Source: Phycisphaerales bacterium (GTDB taxonomy: Bacteria; Planctomycetota; Phycisphaerae; Phycisphaerales; SM1A02). Taken from it: 64,000 bases of DNA. How positions within the stretch are numbered: the stretch's first letter is position 1; each line of letters begins with the position of its first letter. Below are positions 34,305 through 43,086 of the stretch, one piece after another. The notes beneath the pieces were generated by a model, which worked only from the letters and a program-made list of their open reading frames with translations, did not search any database and was not told where the DNA came from. The stretch is taken from the NCBI GenBank assembly GCA_009691705.1, contig SIAR01000007.1, positions 17,516 through 81,515 on the forward strand, given 5' to 3'. The position numbers and the translations under genes are program-made.

Positions 34305-35987
34305 ATGCCAAAGATGACGATCAACGGAGTCGCGCTCGAGTTCGAGAATGGCCAGTCGATCATCGACGTCGCGCTCAAGAGTGATATCGAGATTCCGCAC
34401 TACTGCTACCACCCCGGACTTTCTGTTCCAGCGAACTGCCGCATCTGCCTTGCAGAGATCTGGCAACCCAATGCTCGCACTGGGCAACTTGAGTTGATTC
34501 CAAAGTTGATGCCGACCTGTCACACCGCTGCCGTCGATGGCATGGTCGTGCACACCGATACCGCCAAAGCCGTTGCCAATCAGCGGGCGGTGATGGAGTT
34601 CCTGCTCATCAACCATCCCGTCGATTGCGCCGTCTGCGATCAAGCGGGCGAATGCGGGCTTCAGGATTACTCCTACGAATACGGGCGCTCGCAGTCGCGC
34701 TTTCAAGAAGACAAGATCAAGAATCCAAAGAAAGATGTTGGTCCGCACGTCTTGCTCTACAGCGACCGTTGCATCATGTGCACGCGCTGTGTGCGGTTTA
34801 CGAAAGAGGTAACCGAGACTTCCGAGTTGCTGGTTGATGGTCGGGGCGGCACTGAGATGATCGATGTCTTTCCTGGCATCGCGCTCGACAACGAACTCTC
34901 TGGAAACGTCGTCGACCTCTGCCCGGTGGGGGCACTGCTTGACAAAGACTTTCTCTTTCAACAGCGCGTCTGGTATCTCAAGAAGACGCCATCAATCGAT
35001 GGCATCACGGCGAGTGGCGACAACATTTCGATCGAACACAACGAAGGCGTTGTCTATCGCCTCAAGCCGCGCGAAAACCTCGCGGTCAACCAGTGGTGGA
35101 TCACCGACGAAGTTCGCTATGGATGGAAGTTCGTGCACAGTGAGTCGCGCCTGCGTCTTCCCACGCTGCGCTCAGTCGCACCAGCGGCGAGCGCCGATGC
35201 CGCCGCCGCGTGGCAAACGGCAATGGACCGAGCCGTCGACATCTTGCAAGGGGGAGCCCGCAACGGGCGCATCGCTCTACTCGTGAGTCCGATGCTTTCG
35301 TGCGAAGACGCGTTTCTTCTCGCCCGTGCCGTTCTTGCGATCGATCCATCTGCAGTTCTCGGGGTCGGTCCAATTCCGCGATCTGGTGCCGATAGAACTC
35401 TCGCGGGTGGATTCACCATTCACGCCGAGAAAGCCCCCAACGCGCGCGGGGTGCGCCGGGTGCTCGAAGCACTGGCGGCGGCAGCGCCGGCGCGCCGGGC
35501 GACCGCAGGTGCAAACGCCGTCTGCGACAGCGACTCTTTCATCACGGCGCTCACAACTGCTGGCGCAGGCGTTGCATTGATCACCGGAAACTATCCAAGC
35601 GCCTGGACGACTGATGCACTGGATCGCGCCCTAGCGACGCGCCGGGTCGTGCTGATCGACACCCTCACGAATCGACTCAGCGAGAGTGCCGAAGTGTGCC
35701 TGCCTGCAGCGACGTGGATCGAAAAGGCTGGGTCGTTCGAAAATGCCAAGGGGCGCGTGCAGTCGTTCGATCGCGCGATCTCTCCGATCGACTTCGTCAA
35801 GAGCGAGGGACAGATCGCCCTCGACCTCGCAACGCGACTCTCTGGCGCTCCTGCGACGATCTACGACGCGGCCCAAACTCGCCGCGAGATGGCGGCGCTT
35901 GCGGGGTTGCAACTCTTCGCTAATCAAGTGCATCATCCGCCACTCGCCTCGACGCGTTCAAGCGACATGTCGCTCGTGCAACTCTAG
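34305..35987 (+). CDS. nuoG: NADH-quinone oxidoreductase subunit G (NuoG), orphan
   Basis: A 560-residue iron-sulfur protein. A [2Fe-2S] ferredoxin domain has PHYCYHPGLSVPANCRICL, the His-Cys3 site is HPVDCAVCDQAGECGLQDYS, and a [4Fe-4S] site is SDRCIMCTRCVRF with DLCPVGAL. A shortened molybdopterin-oxidoreductase-like domain follows (about 215-560). It carries electrons through the peripheral arm of complex I. It is shorter than many NuoG proteins, and no other nuo genes are in the window. Formate dehydrogenase or hydrogenase subunits share this layout, but the N-terminal half fits NuoG best. Confidence 0.85.
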   Translation: MPKMTINGVALEFENGQSIIDVALKSDIEIPHYCYHPGLSVPANCRICLAEIWQPNARTGQLELIPKLMPTCHTAAVDGMVVHTDTAKAVANQRAVMEFLLINHPVDCAVCDQAGECGLQDYSYEYGRSQSRFQEDKIKNPKKDVGPHVLLYSDRCIMCTRCVRFTKEVTETSELLVDGRGGTEMIDVFPGIALDNELSGNVVDLCPVGALLDKDFLFQQRVWYLKKTPSIDGITASGDNISIEHNEGVVYRLKPRENLAVNQWWITDEVRYGWKFVHSESRLRLPTLRSVAPAASADAAAAWQTAMDRAVDILQGGARNGRIALLVSPMLSCEDAFLLARAVLAIDPSAVLGVGPIPRSGADRTLAGGFTIHAEKAPNARGVRRVLEALAAAAPARRATAGANAVCDSDSFITALTTAGAGVALITGNYPSAWTTDALDRALATRRVVLIDTLTNRLSESAEVCLPAATWIEKAGSFENAKGRVQSFDRAISPIDFVKSEGQIALDLATRLSGAPATIYDAAQTRREMAALAGLQLFANQVHHPPLASTRSSDMSLVQL

Positions 35988-35999
35988 AATTCCCCGCGC

Positions 36000-37439
36000 A
36001 TGCCGATCAAAAGCGTGACAACCGCGGTTCGTTCCGCGGCAGAGGTGTGGTCTCTGGCGTGGCCGACCGTCATCACGATGATGAGTTACACGGCGATGCA
36101 ATTCATCGACAGCGTGATGGTTGCGCAACTCGGTCCCGTTGAACTTGCCGCGCAGGGCAACGCCGGTGTCTGGACGTGGACCGCAATCGCGTTTCTCGTC
36201 GGTGCGATCACACTCGTCAATACATTTGTCGCGCAGAGTGTGGGCGCAGGAGAGACCGCAGCTGTCGCGCGATACGCATGGGCTGGAATCTGGCTCGCAG
36301 TCGGTTCATGGCTTGTGATCTTGCTTCCCATCGGATTCCTCGCGCTTCCGCGGGCTTTTGCGTTGATGGATCACCCCCCAGCGATGCAGAAGATGGAGGT
36401 GGAGTATGCGCAAATCTTGATGGCGGGTGGATGTGTCACCCTCATCGGAAAGGCCGTCAGCAACTTCTTCTTTGGGATCGGCCGTCCCAAAATTGTCACC
36501 CTCTCGGCGATTGTTGGCAACATCGTCAATCTCGTGCTGAACTATGTGTTCATCTTTGGCGATCAGGGACTGCCGCTGCATGGACTCCCAGGAATCCCAG
36601 GCGTTTCGCCAATGGGAGTGCCGGGATCGGCGCTGGCGACAGTCATCGGCACTGCAGTTGAATGTCTCATCCCGTTCTCGGTTTTTCTCGGTCCCAAGAT
36701 GGCGCGCGCGTACGGCACGCGACTCATGTGGCGCCCCTCGCGCGCGGCGATCAAAGATCTCATCCGCGTCGGTTGGCCAGCGAGTCTGCAGTTCGGCAAC
36801 GAGATGTTCTGTTGGTCGGTCTTCATGACCGTGATCGTCGGCACGTTTGGCACTGCCCACCTTGCAGCGGGATGGATTGTCTTGCGCTACATGCATCTTT
36901 CTTTCATGCCCGCCATCGGATTCAGCATCGCAACGGCCACACTCGTGGGGCGATCAATTGGAGCGAAGCAGCCTGAACTCGCGGCGCGCTACGCCCGCAC
37001 GGCGGTGTGGATGTCCGTTCTCTACATGGCGGGATGGGGCGTGCTCATGGTGATCTTTCGTGAACCCATGGTGCGTCTCTTCACCAACACCACAGAGTTA
37101 GGCGCAGCTTCTGCCGAGAATGTTGCCGAGATCGCGAGTCGCATCATGATCTGCGCTGCGGTCTTTCAAGCCTTTGACGCGGTGGGGATCATCTATACCG
37201 GCGCACTTCGCGGAGCGGGGGACACCTTGTGGCCGGGGGTGATTGTTGTCACGCTGAGTTGGGTCATCATCGTTGGCGGCGGAGCGTGGGTGGTGCACGC
37301 CTACCCAGAACTCGGTTCGCTCGGTCCATGGATCGGATCGACCCTGTACATCATCGCCATCGGCATCGCAATGGCATGGCGATTTGAACGAGGGCCGTGG
37401 CGCACCCACCAATTGGTGCGGCACGCCTCGGCGGCGTAG
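36000..37439 (+). CDS. MATE family efflux transporter
   Basis: A 479-residue membrane protein with about twelve spans and the MATE pattern: AWPTVITMMSYTAMQFIDSV in the first span, GPVELAAQGNAGVWTWTAIA, and a second half repeating the pattern (FGTAHLAAGWIVLRYMHLSF). MATE proteins export drugs or metabolites using sodium or proton gradients; the substrate is unknown. The gene starts 12 bases after nuoG, so may be co-transcribed. The C-terminal tail (RFERGPWRTHQLVRHASAA) is cytoplasmic and basic. Confidence 0.88.
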   Translation: MPIKSVTTAVRSAAEVWSLAWPTVITMMSYTAMQFIDSVMVAQLGPVELAAQGNAGVWTWTAIAFLVGAITLVNTFVAQSVGAGETAAVARYAWAGIWLAVGSWLVILLPIGFLALPRAFALMDHPPAMQKMEVEYAQILMAGGCVTLIGKAVSNFFFGIGRPKIVTLSAIVGNIVNLVLNYVFIFGDQGLPLHGLPGIPGVSPMGVPGSALATVIGTAVECLIPFSVFLGPKMARAYGTRLMWRPSRAAIKDLIRVGWPASLQFGNEMFCWSVFMTVIVGTFGTAHLAAGWIVLRYMHLSFMPAIGFSIATATLVGRSIGAKQPELAARYARTAVWMSVLYMAGWGVLMVIFREPMVRLFTNTTELGAASAENVAEIASRIMICAAVFQAFDAVGIIYTGALRGAGDTLWPGVIVVTLSWVIIVGGGAWVVHAYPELGSLGPWIGSTLYIIAIGIAMAWRFERGPWRTHQLVRHASAA

Positions 37440-37500
37440 GCAAGTCGCGTGTGGAGGGCGATTTGGGACTGCACGGCGTTGTCTGTATGCTCCCCAACCC

Positions 37501-38409
37501 ATGAGTACTGCCACGACGAATCCATCCAATCCCGCTGCTGCAAAGCCCCACTTTGTTCTCGCCTCGCGACATATCGCTGATGGGCGTCGCGACGAAGCAG
37601 TCGCCGAACTCAATCTTGCACTCGAGTCCGATCGCAGCGTCGAGACTCTCTTCGCCCTCGCCAAGTTGTTCGACCGGATGGGTCACGATGACGACTCGAT
37701 CGATCTCTACGAAGAGATTTGCTATTCGCCGACCCCTCCCGTGAACGCGCTGATCAATCTCGCGGTGCTCTATGAAGACATTGGAGAACTCGACCGCGCA
37801 GAGCGTTGCCTGCGCCGCGTGCTCGATCTCTATCCGACCCATGCGCATGCCCGCATGTATGTGAAGGATGTCTGCGCGGTGCAGACGATGTCGTACGACG
37901 CAAACGCTGAACAACAAGCCGCTCGTCGCAATGCCGTGCTCGACACTCCGATCACCGACTTCGAACTTTCGGCGCGGGCTCGCAACTGCCTCAAGAAGGT
38001 TGAGATTCGCACGCTGGGAGATCTCTTGCGGGTGACCGAAGCAGAACTGATGGCGTTCAAGAACTTTGGCGAGACCAGCATCAACGAGATCAAGTCGATG
38101 TTGAATTCACGCGGATTACGCCTGGGTCAGGGACTAGAAGGCGGATTCGAAGAGTCGTACCGTCTGGAATACCTCACCATGCTTCGTACCACTGCAGATT
38201 CAGAGGTGATCGACAAGCCAATCACCGCAATCGAATTGACGATTCGGGCGCGTAAGGCGATCCAATTGCTAGAAGTTCGCACGCTCGGTGAACTCGCCTG
38301 CCGTACTGAGGCTGAGTTGATGGGCATCAAGAACTTCGGGATGACGAGTCTTGACGAAATCAAGGCGCAGCTCGTGCTTCACGGCTTGGCGCTTCGCGTT
38401 CTCGAGTGA
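37501..38409 (+). CDS. TPR protein with two tandem RNA polymerase alpha-CTD-like domains
   Basis: A 302-residue protein. TPR helices (about 17-125; RHIADGRRDEAVAELNLALE, YEDIGELDRAERCLRRVLDL) are followed by two copies of the helix-hairpin-helix domain of the RNA polymerase alpha C-terminus. Copy 1 spans about 149-212 (LSARARNCLKKVEIRTLGDL) and copy 2 about 239-300 (LTIRARKAIQLLEVRTLGEL). In copy 1 the residues matching E. coli Arg265 and Asn268 are kept (Arg159, Asn162); copy 2 keeps Arg249 but has Lys252. The N-terminal assembly domain of alpha is absent, so this is not a polymerase subunit. It may bind promoter DNA or transcription factors. Confidence 0.85.
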   Translation: MSTATTNPSNPAAAKPHFVLASRHIADGRRDEAVAELNLALESDRSVETLFALAKLFDRMGHDDDSIDLYEEICYSPTPPVNALINLAVLYEDIGELDRAERCLRRVLDLYPTHAHARMYVKDVCAVQTMSYDANAEQQAARRNAVLDTPITDFELSARARNCLKKVEIRTLGDLLRVTEAELMAFKNFGETSINEIKSMLNSRGLRLGQGLEGGFEESYRLEYLTMLRTTADSEVIDKPITAIELTIRARKAIQLLEVRTLGELACRTEAELMGIKNFGMTSLDEIKAQLVLHGLALRVLE

Positions 38410-38445
38410 TTCGCTCAAACTTTTTTCGATTCGGTTCGGACGGTC

Positions 38446-39861
38446 ATGGAAGACCCCGCTTACAACCGCCTTCGCAGACTCCTGTGCGTGGTCATCGCGT
38501 CAATCGCCGTGAGCAGCGGGTGCGTCTCTGACTCGATTGAGCGGCCCGTTGCCCCCGTGGCGCCGATCCCAGTCGCGCCGACGAAAGAGGTTGCGCCTCT
38601 GGCCGCAATCGTTGAGAACACGCAGGTCTCAACCGCCGAGATCGCGCAACCATCGAAGCCGCTGCCGATTCCTCCAAAGCCCTTGCCACTGCCGCCAACA
38701 GGCGAGCCAACGGTTGCGATTCGTATCGAAGAACTTGCGCCAAGCGCACGAATCACCATTGACTCTGCCGATGGTCGACTGCAACTCTCGCTCGTGGGAG
38801 CACCCCCTTCAGAATCACCGTGGATCGCAACTGCTCCCATCGAAGTTCGAGTGCAGAGCGTTGGATGGCACGTCAGCGCGCGTGGTTCTGCAACGCGCGT
38901 GTTCGCTGCCGGCGAACTTGAGATTCGCCCCGTCAAAGGTTCGACCACTGCCCTCTCGTGTGGCAAAAAGAAGTGGCCCGGAGAGTTGCGCGTGGTGCGC
39001 ACTCCATCAGGAATCGACCTAGTGATTGATGTGCCAATGGAGTCTTACCTTCCTGGAGTCATCGCGAAAGAACTCTATGGATCGTGGAGCGAAGCGACAT
39101 TTCGCGCGCAAGCTGTCGCCGCGCGCAGTTACGCCGTGGTAGAGGCAGCCCGTTGGGAGGGACGGCGCCACTACGACATGGTGGCCGGTCAACAGAGTCA
39201 AGCATGGGTCGGCGCGACAGACAATCCAAAGGCAGTGGCTGCAGTGCGCGATACGCGGGGACAGGTCTTGGTGCATGATGGCGTGGTCGTGCCTGCCTAC
39301 TACTCGAGTGCATGCGGTGGGCGCCCAGCGAGCGCGCTTGGGGTGGTCACGGACAATCCATATCACGACATCGCGCCTCTTTCGGCCGGGGGTGGGGCAA
39401 GCCGTTCATCGTGCTGCCAATCGACCGCGGTTGCCTCGTGGAAGGCAACGATTCCGCTGGCGACGATTCAGTCGCGCCTGCAAAGTTGGGGACGTGGTAT
39501 CGGTCGCGATGACCTCGCCGCTCTGCAACTTCCAACAACGATCATGGTCGCTGAGAAAAACGCAGCGGGGCGCGCAACAGCGATTCGAATGCGCGGTCGC
39601 ACCGGTGCAGCAGTAGAGATCGATGCAGAAGATTTTCGACGGGCGATCAACGCCGCAGGCGAACCCAAGACGAGCCTGCGCTCGGGCGACTTCTCGGTGC
39701 GCATCTCAGCGAAGAATGCAGAGTTCACTGGCCGCGGGTTCGGTCACGGCGTGGGACTCTGCCAGCATGGTGCGCAAGAGATGGGTCGCGCGGGTAGTTC
39801 GTACAAGCAGATTCTGGCGCGTTACTATCCAGATTCAATGATCGTGAAAGCGTGGAAATAG
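38446..39861 (+). CDS. SpoIID/LytB domain protein, probable lipoprotein
   Basis: A 471-residue protein with an N-terminal export signal ending near VSSGC (Cys26), a possible but imperfect lipobox. A Pro-rich linker (about 50-90, KPLPIPPKPLPLPPTGEP) is followed by a SpoIID domain: ITIDSADGRLQLSL, then VPMESYLPGVIAKELYGSWS, ARSYAV, and near the end GFGHGVGLCQHGAQEMGRAG. SpoIID in sporulating bacteria is a lytic transglycosylase acting on peptidoglycan; in this Gram-negative setting it is likely a cell-wall remodelling enzyme. It is followed after 3 bases by the riboflavin synthase gene. Confidence 0.87.
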   Translation: MEDPAYNRLRRLLCVVIASIAVSSGCVSDSIERPVAPVAPIPVAPTKEVAPLAAIVENTQVSTAEIAQPSKPLPIPPKPLPLPPTGEPTVAIRIEELAPSARITIDSADGRLQLSLVGAPPSESPWIATAPIEVRVQSVGWHVSARGSATRVFAAGELEIRPVKGSTTALSCGKKKWPGELRVVRTPSGIDLVIDVPMESYLPGVIAKELYGSWSEATFRAQAVAARSYAVVEAARWEGRRHYDMVAGQQSQAWVGATDNPKAVAAVRDTRGQVLVHDGVVVPAYYSSACGGRPASALGVVTDNPYHDIAPLSAGGGASRSSCCQSTAVASWKATIPLATIQSRLQSWGRGIGRDDLAALQLPTTIMVAEKNAAGRATAIRMRGRTGAAVEIDAEDFRRAINAAGEPKTSLRSGDFSVRISAKNAEFTGRGFGHGVGLCQHGAQEMGRAGSSYKQILARYYPDSMIVKAWK

Positions 39862-39864
39862 CCA

Positions 39865-40476
39865 GTGTTTACGGGACTTGTGCAGGGTGTTGGCACCGTC
39901 GTGGCGCGCAGTGTGATGGCGGGTGGACAGCGTCTCACAATCGATGGTGCTCGCCAGTTCGCCGCATTGCGCCTTGGCGATTCGATCAGCGTGAACGGGG
40001 TCTGTTTGACGGTGGCCGACCGTGCCGCGGATCAGTTTTGCGCCGATGTCATTCCGCAGACTCTCTCAATGACCACACTGGGATCTCTCGCAGTTGGTGA
40101 GTCAGTGAATCTCGAACTTGCGCTTCGCATGGGCGATCCGATGGGAGGACACATCGTGCAGGGGCACGTCGATTCGATCGGTGAAGTGGCTTGCGTTGAT
40201 CGAACGGACGGTGGAGTGCTGGTGCGGGTGCAGTTGAACGCCCAAGCAATGGATCTCGTCGTCGCGCAGGGTTCGATCACGTTGCAGGGGGTTTCGCTGA
40301 CCATCGCAAACCGGGCAAGCAATTGGTTTGAAGTTGCGCTCATTCCAGAGACGCTTGCTCGCACCACACTCGCCAGCGTCGCGGTTGGTCAGAGACTTAA
40401 TGTCGAAGTCGATGCGCTGGCACGGATGATTGATCAAGCGGTACGTCGTCACTCCATCCCGCGCACAACAGGGTGA
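39865..40476 (+). CDS. ribE: Riboflavin synthase alpha subunit
   Basis: A 203-residue protein with two lumazine-binding repeats: residues 1-95 (MFTGLVQGVGTVVAR, then GDSISVNGVCLTVADR) and 96-195 (GHIVQGHVDSIGEVACV, then GSITLQGVSLTIANR). It converts two molecules of 6,7-dimethyl-8-ribityllumazine to riboflavin. The start is GTG at 39865, directly after the SpoIID stop, fixed by the conserved MFTGLVQ. Its last 80 bases overlap the 3' end of the convergent phosphatase gene. Other rib genes are not in the window. Confidence 0.93.
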   Translation: MFTGLVQGVGTVVARSVMAGGQRLTIDGARQFAALRLGDSISVNGVCLTVADRAADQFCADVIPQTLSMTTLGSLAVGESVNLELALRMGDPMGGHIVQGHVDSIGEVACVDRTDGGVLVRVQLNAQAMDLVVAQGSITLQGVSLTIANRASNWFEVALIPETLARTTLASVAVGQRLNVEVDALARMIDQAVRRHSIPRTTG

Positions 40477-41677
40477 GATCGTCGATTTGCGGAAAGTCTT
40501 GGCTCTCTTCATCGAGACGATCATTTATGCCAGCGATGAAGTCTTGAGGGGATGCCGCGGCCGAGAATTCGTTGAAAACATCGAGGTATCTGCGATTCGG
40601 AAGCCGCGGGGCGCTCGGATCCTGTCCAAGTTCGGGGAAGGCTTGTTCAAATCCGTCTGAGTAGAAGAGCAATTTGTCGCCGAGTTCGAGGTCGAACGTT
40701 TGCTCAGTGAACTGCTCATCTTCGAATACGCCAAGCAATCCGCCATGGGTTTTGACGGGTTCGTAGTTGCCCCCGAGGCGCAATCGCAGGAGTGCGGGAT
40801 GGCCAGCGCTCGCAACTGTCACGCGGTGGTTGCGCGTATCGATGACCGCATAGATCGCGGTTGCGAAGCGCGTCGTGCGCCCGGCGCGCGAGAGCATGTC
40901 GCTGTTGATTCGTGAGAGCGTTTCACTCGGAGCCAAGATGCGATACGAGGTCGACGTGATATCTTTGGTTTGGATGCCACGCGAGACAATCAGCGTGAGC
41001 AGCGCGGCTGGTACGCCATGCCCCACCGCATCGATGACCAGGAACCCCAGATGATGTTCGTCGAGCCGAATGACGTTGTAGATGTCGCCCGAGACGTACG
41101 ACGCGGGGCGCCAGAGCGCGGCCGAGGCGATTCCACCAATGCTCGGCAAGATGCGCGGCAGAAACTCCCGCTGCACGCTCGCGGCGAGTTGCAACTCTTC
41201 TTGGATGTTGTCCATCTCACTGGAGAGTCCACCAGAAAAACGCATCGCTGAAACGGCTTCGAATTGAAGTCGCAGCACTTCCTGCTGTCGGGCGATGAGC
41301 GCTGAAATAGCGGTCGCGAGGTGTTCTGGTCCCTGCGCGGGGTCGATGGCGAATGAGATGCCGGCAGGAAGTTCCTGTCCCGCGACAACGTCGCTGTAGA
41401 GCGCAATGATTGGAATCATCCCAGAGACCGCCTCTTCGATTTCAGGTCGCCGCAGATTCTCTTTCGTTGGCGCGCCCACGAGCACAAGCGCTTGGGTTTC
41501 GCGAATGGCCATCCCAACTTGCACTGGATCGGAGTGTGAAACCACGCGCGCATCGAAGTTGAATCGCTCCGAGAGCACGCGCGCGACGGTCTCGTGTGTG
41601 TCTCCCGCTTGAAGCGATAGCACCGCGACTCTGGGGGCGAGGTGGCGAAGCGATTGGTGTTCGAGAGGGATCGGCAC
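40397..41677 (-). CDS. SpoIIE-type PP2C serine phosphatase with N-terminal receiver-like domain
   Basis: A 426-residue protein. Residues about 15-125 look like a degenerate receiver-like alpha/beta domain without a clear phospho-acceptor Asp. A helical linker (EMDNIQEELQLAASVQREFL) leads into a PP2C/SpoIIE domain (about 185-405) with the metal-site motifs YVSGDIYNVIRL, DAVGHGVPAAL, SAGHPALLRL, FYSDGFEQAF and QIDDLTLLCAGW. Such RsbU-like phosphatases act on anti-sigma-factor antagonists in partner switching; no such partner is adjacent. The last 27 codons run antisense over the end of ribE, just past the catalytic domain. Confidence 0.86.
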   Translation of the reverse strand: MPIPLEHQSLRHLAPRVAVLSLQAGDTHETVARVLSERFNFDARVVSHSDPVQVGMAIRETQALVLVGAPTKENLRRPEIEEAVSGMIPIIALYSDVVAGQELPAGISFAIDPAQGPEHLATAISALIARQQEVLRLQFEAVSAMRFSGGLSSEMDNIQEELQLAASVQREFLPRILPSIGGIASAALWRPASYVSGDIYNVIRLDEHHLGFLVIDAVGHGVPAALLTLIVSRGIQTKDITSTSYRILAPSETLSRINSDMLSRAGRTTRFATAIYAVIDTRNHRVTVASAGHPALLRLRLGGNYEPVKTHGGLLGVFEDEQFTEQTFDLELGDKLLFYSDGFEQAFPELGQDPSAPRLPNRRYLDVFNEFSAAASPQDFIAGINDRLDEESQDFPQIDDLTLLCAGWSDDVPLDQSSVPAHRLRH

Positions 41678-41715
41678 GGGCGGCGAAGTGTAAGGGTTCG
41701 CTTATAGTTTGCTGT

Positions 41716-42012
41716 ATGGCTGCAAAACTCTCCCCCTCCGAAATCGCGACACGCCTCGCGCTCATCCCACACTGGTCGCGCACTGGAGAGTTGATCGAGC
41801 GCACGTTCGCCTTCGCGCACTTTGTTGCCGCGATGCAATTCGTCAACCTGGTCGCCCAAGACGCCGAACGAACCCAGCACCATCCTGACATTCTCATCAA
41901 GTACAACCGAGTGACCCTGGCATTCTCAACGCACGATGCTGGTGGGTTGACGCAAAAGGACTTCGACGCGGCGAGAATCGCCGACGAGTTAGCCGGCGCT
42001 CACTCAGCCTGA
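41716..42012 (+). CDS. Pterin-4a-carbinolamine dehydratase (PhhB/PCD)
   Basis: A 98-residue protein of the PCD family: AAKLSPSEIATRLALIPHWS start, and the signature ERTQHHPDILIKYNRVTLAF with the paired active-site histidines, then STHDAGGLTQKDFDAARIAD. It dehydrates pterin carbinolamine formed by pterin-dependent hydroxylases; in bacteria without such hydroxylases it may serve molybdopterin-linked roles. ATG 41716 was chosen because the family starts there, although the frame opens at 41596. The last 13 bases overlap the convergent mcsB gene. Confidence 0.93.
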   Translation: MAAKLSPSEIATRLALIPHWSRTGELIERTFAFAHFVAAMQFVNLVAQDAERTQHHPDILIKYNRVTLAFSTHDAGGLTQKDFDAARIADELAGAHSA

Positions 42013-43082
42013 GCGGGGGGAGTCAATGGATGGGCGAGTGCCCCGCGCACGTGCGAGGCGCGTACTTCGCGCTCAATCTCATCCCCTTCAGTCGCGCGCG
42101 GATCAACCACAGAAAGATGCGCTGGTTGCACTTGCAGCAACAACCGTTGAATCGTGGTGAGTTCTATCTTCACGATGCCGAGCACTGATCCGAGCCTAAT
42201 GCGACTCAGATGTTTGGTTGCTTCATCGGCGGTCAGCAATCGTGCGGCATTCAACAGCGCATTGGATCGAAGTACGAAGTCTTCGAGGCGCGCGCGATGG
42301 CGATCGAGTGCAGCCGATCGTGCCTCACGCTCATAGCCAACAATCTGTGGCAGGATCACCTGATGAAAGTTTTCGAGCAGCGACTCTTCAGCGGCCCCGA
42401 GCGTTGTCTGATTCGAGAACTGATAGAAGTCTCCGATCGCTTCTGAGCCCTCTCCGTAGTACCCACGCACGGCGAGGTGCAAATCTGCAGCGGCGCGTTT
42501 GATTCGTTCGGCTTCTTTCATGATCACGACTCCTGGCAGATGCAACATCGAACTCAATCGGATGCCACACCCGACATTTGTCGGGCACGCCGTGAGATAT
42601 CCCCAGCGCGGATGAAACGAAAAACTTGTTGACTCGGCGAGTGCTCCCTCGAGTTCGAAGGCCGCGTTGAATGCGTCGCGCAGTCCAGAGCCGGCGCACA
42701 GGCATTGGATTCGCAAATGATCTTCTTCATTCACCATCACGCTCGCATGCTCATCGTGGGAGAGGGCGAGGGCGCGCGGTCCATCGCTGTGCGCGAAGTG
42801 GCGTGAGACGAGGTGCCGTTCAGCAAGAAGAATGCGATCACGCGATGGTGCGTTCTGCAGTTCGATCCACTGAAGCCCCTCGCGCTTTTCGGGAGAGACC
42901 TGTGCAACGGAATGATCGACTGCTCGGCGAACAATGCGCATCACCTCGAGACGCACTGCATTGCTAGCGCGACTAATGAAGGGCAATCCAGCGATGTTGC
43001 GGGCGAGACGCACCCGGCTAGTCACTACGACATCGGAGTCGGGTCCGATCTGCGAGAGTGCCGCTGAGAAGGGTGCTGCCAT
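42000..43082 (-). CDS. mcsB: ATP:guanido phosphotransferase McsB-like protein arginine kinase
   Basis: A 360-residue protein of the guanidino-kinase family. Conserved elements are VVTSRVRLARNIAGLPF, VMVNEEDHLRIQCLCAG, and the kinase core STSFSFHPRWGYLTACPTNV with CGIRLSSMLHLPG. These are the substrate Glu and Cys regions of McsB. McsB phosphorylates protein arginines, marking proteins for ClpCP in Gram-positive bacteria. The mcsA gene stops 4 bases upstream, so the pair is intact. CtsR and ClpC are not in the window. Confidence 0.9.
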   Translation of the reverse strand: MAAPFSAALSQIGPDSDVVVTSRVRLARNIAGLPFISRASNAVRLEVMRIVRRAVDHSVAQVSPEKREGLQWIELQNAPSRDRILLAERHLVSRHFAHSDGPRALALSHDEHASVMVNEEDHLRIQCLCAGSGLRDAFNAAFELEGALAESTSFSFHPRWGYLTACPTNVGCGIRLSSMLHLPGVVIMKEAERIKRAAADLHLAVRGYYGEGSEAIGDFYQFSNQTTLGAAEESLLENFHQVILPQIVGYEREARSAALDRHRARLEDFVLRSNALLNAARLLTADEATKHLSRIRLGSVLGIVKIELTTIQRLLLQVQPAHLSVVDPRATEGDEIEREVRASHVRGALAHPLTPPAQAE

Positions 43083-43086
43083 CTCT

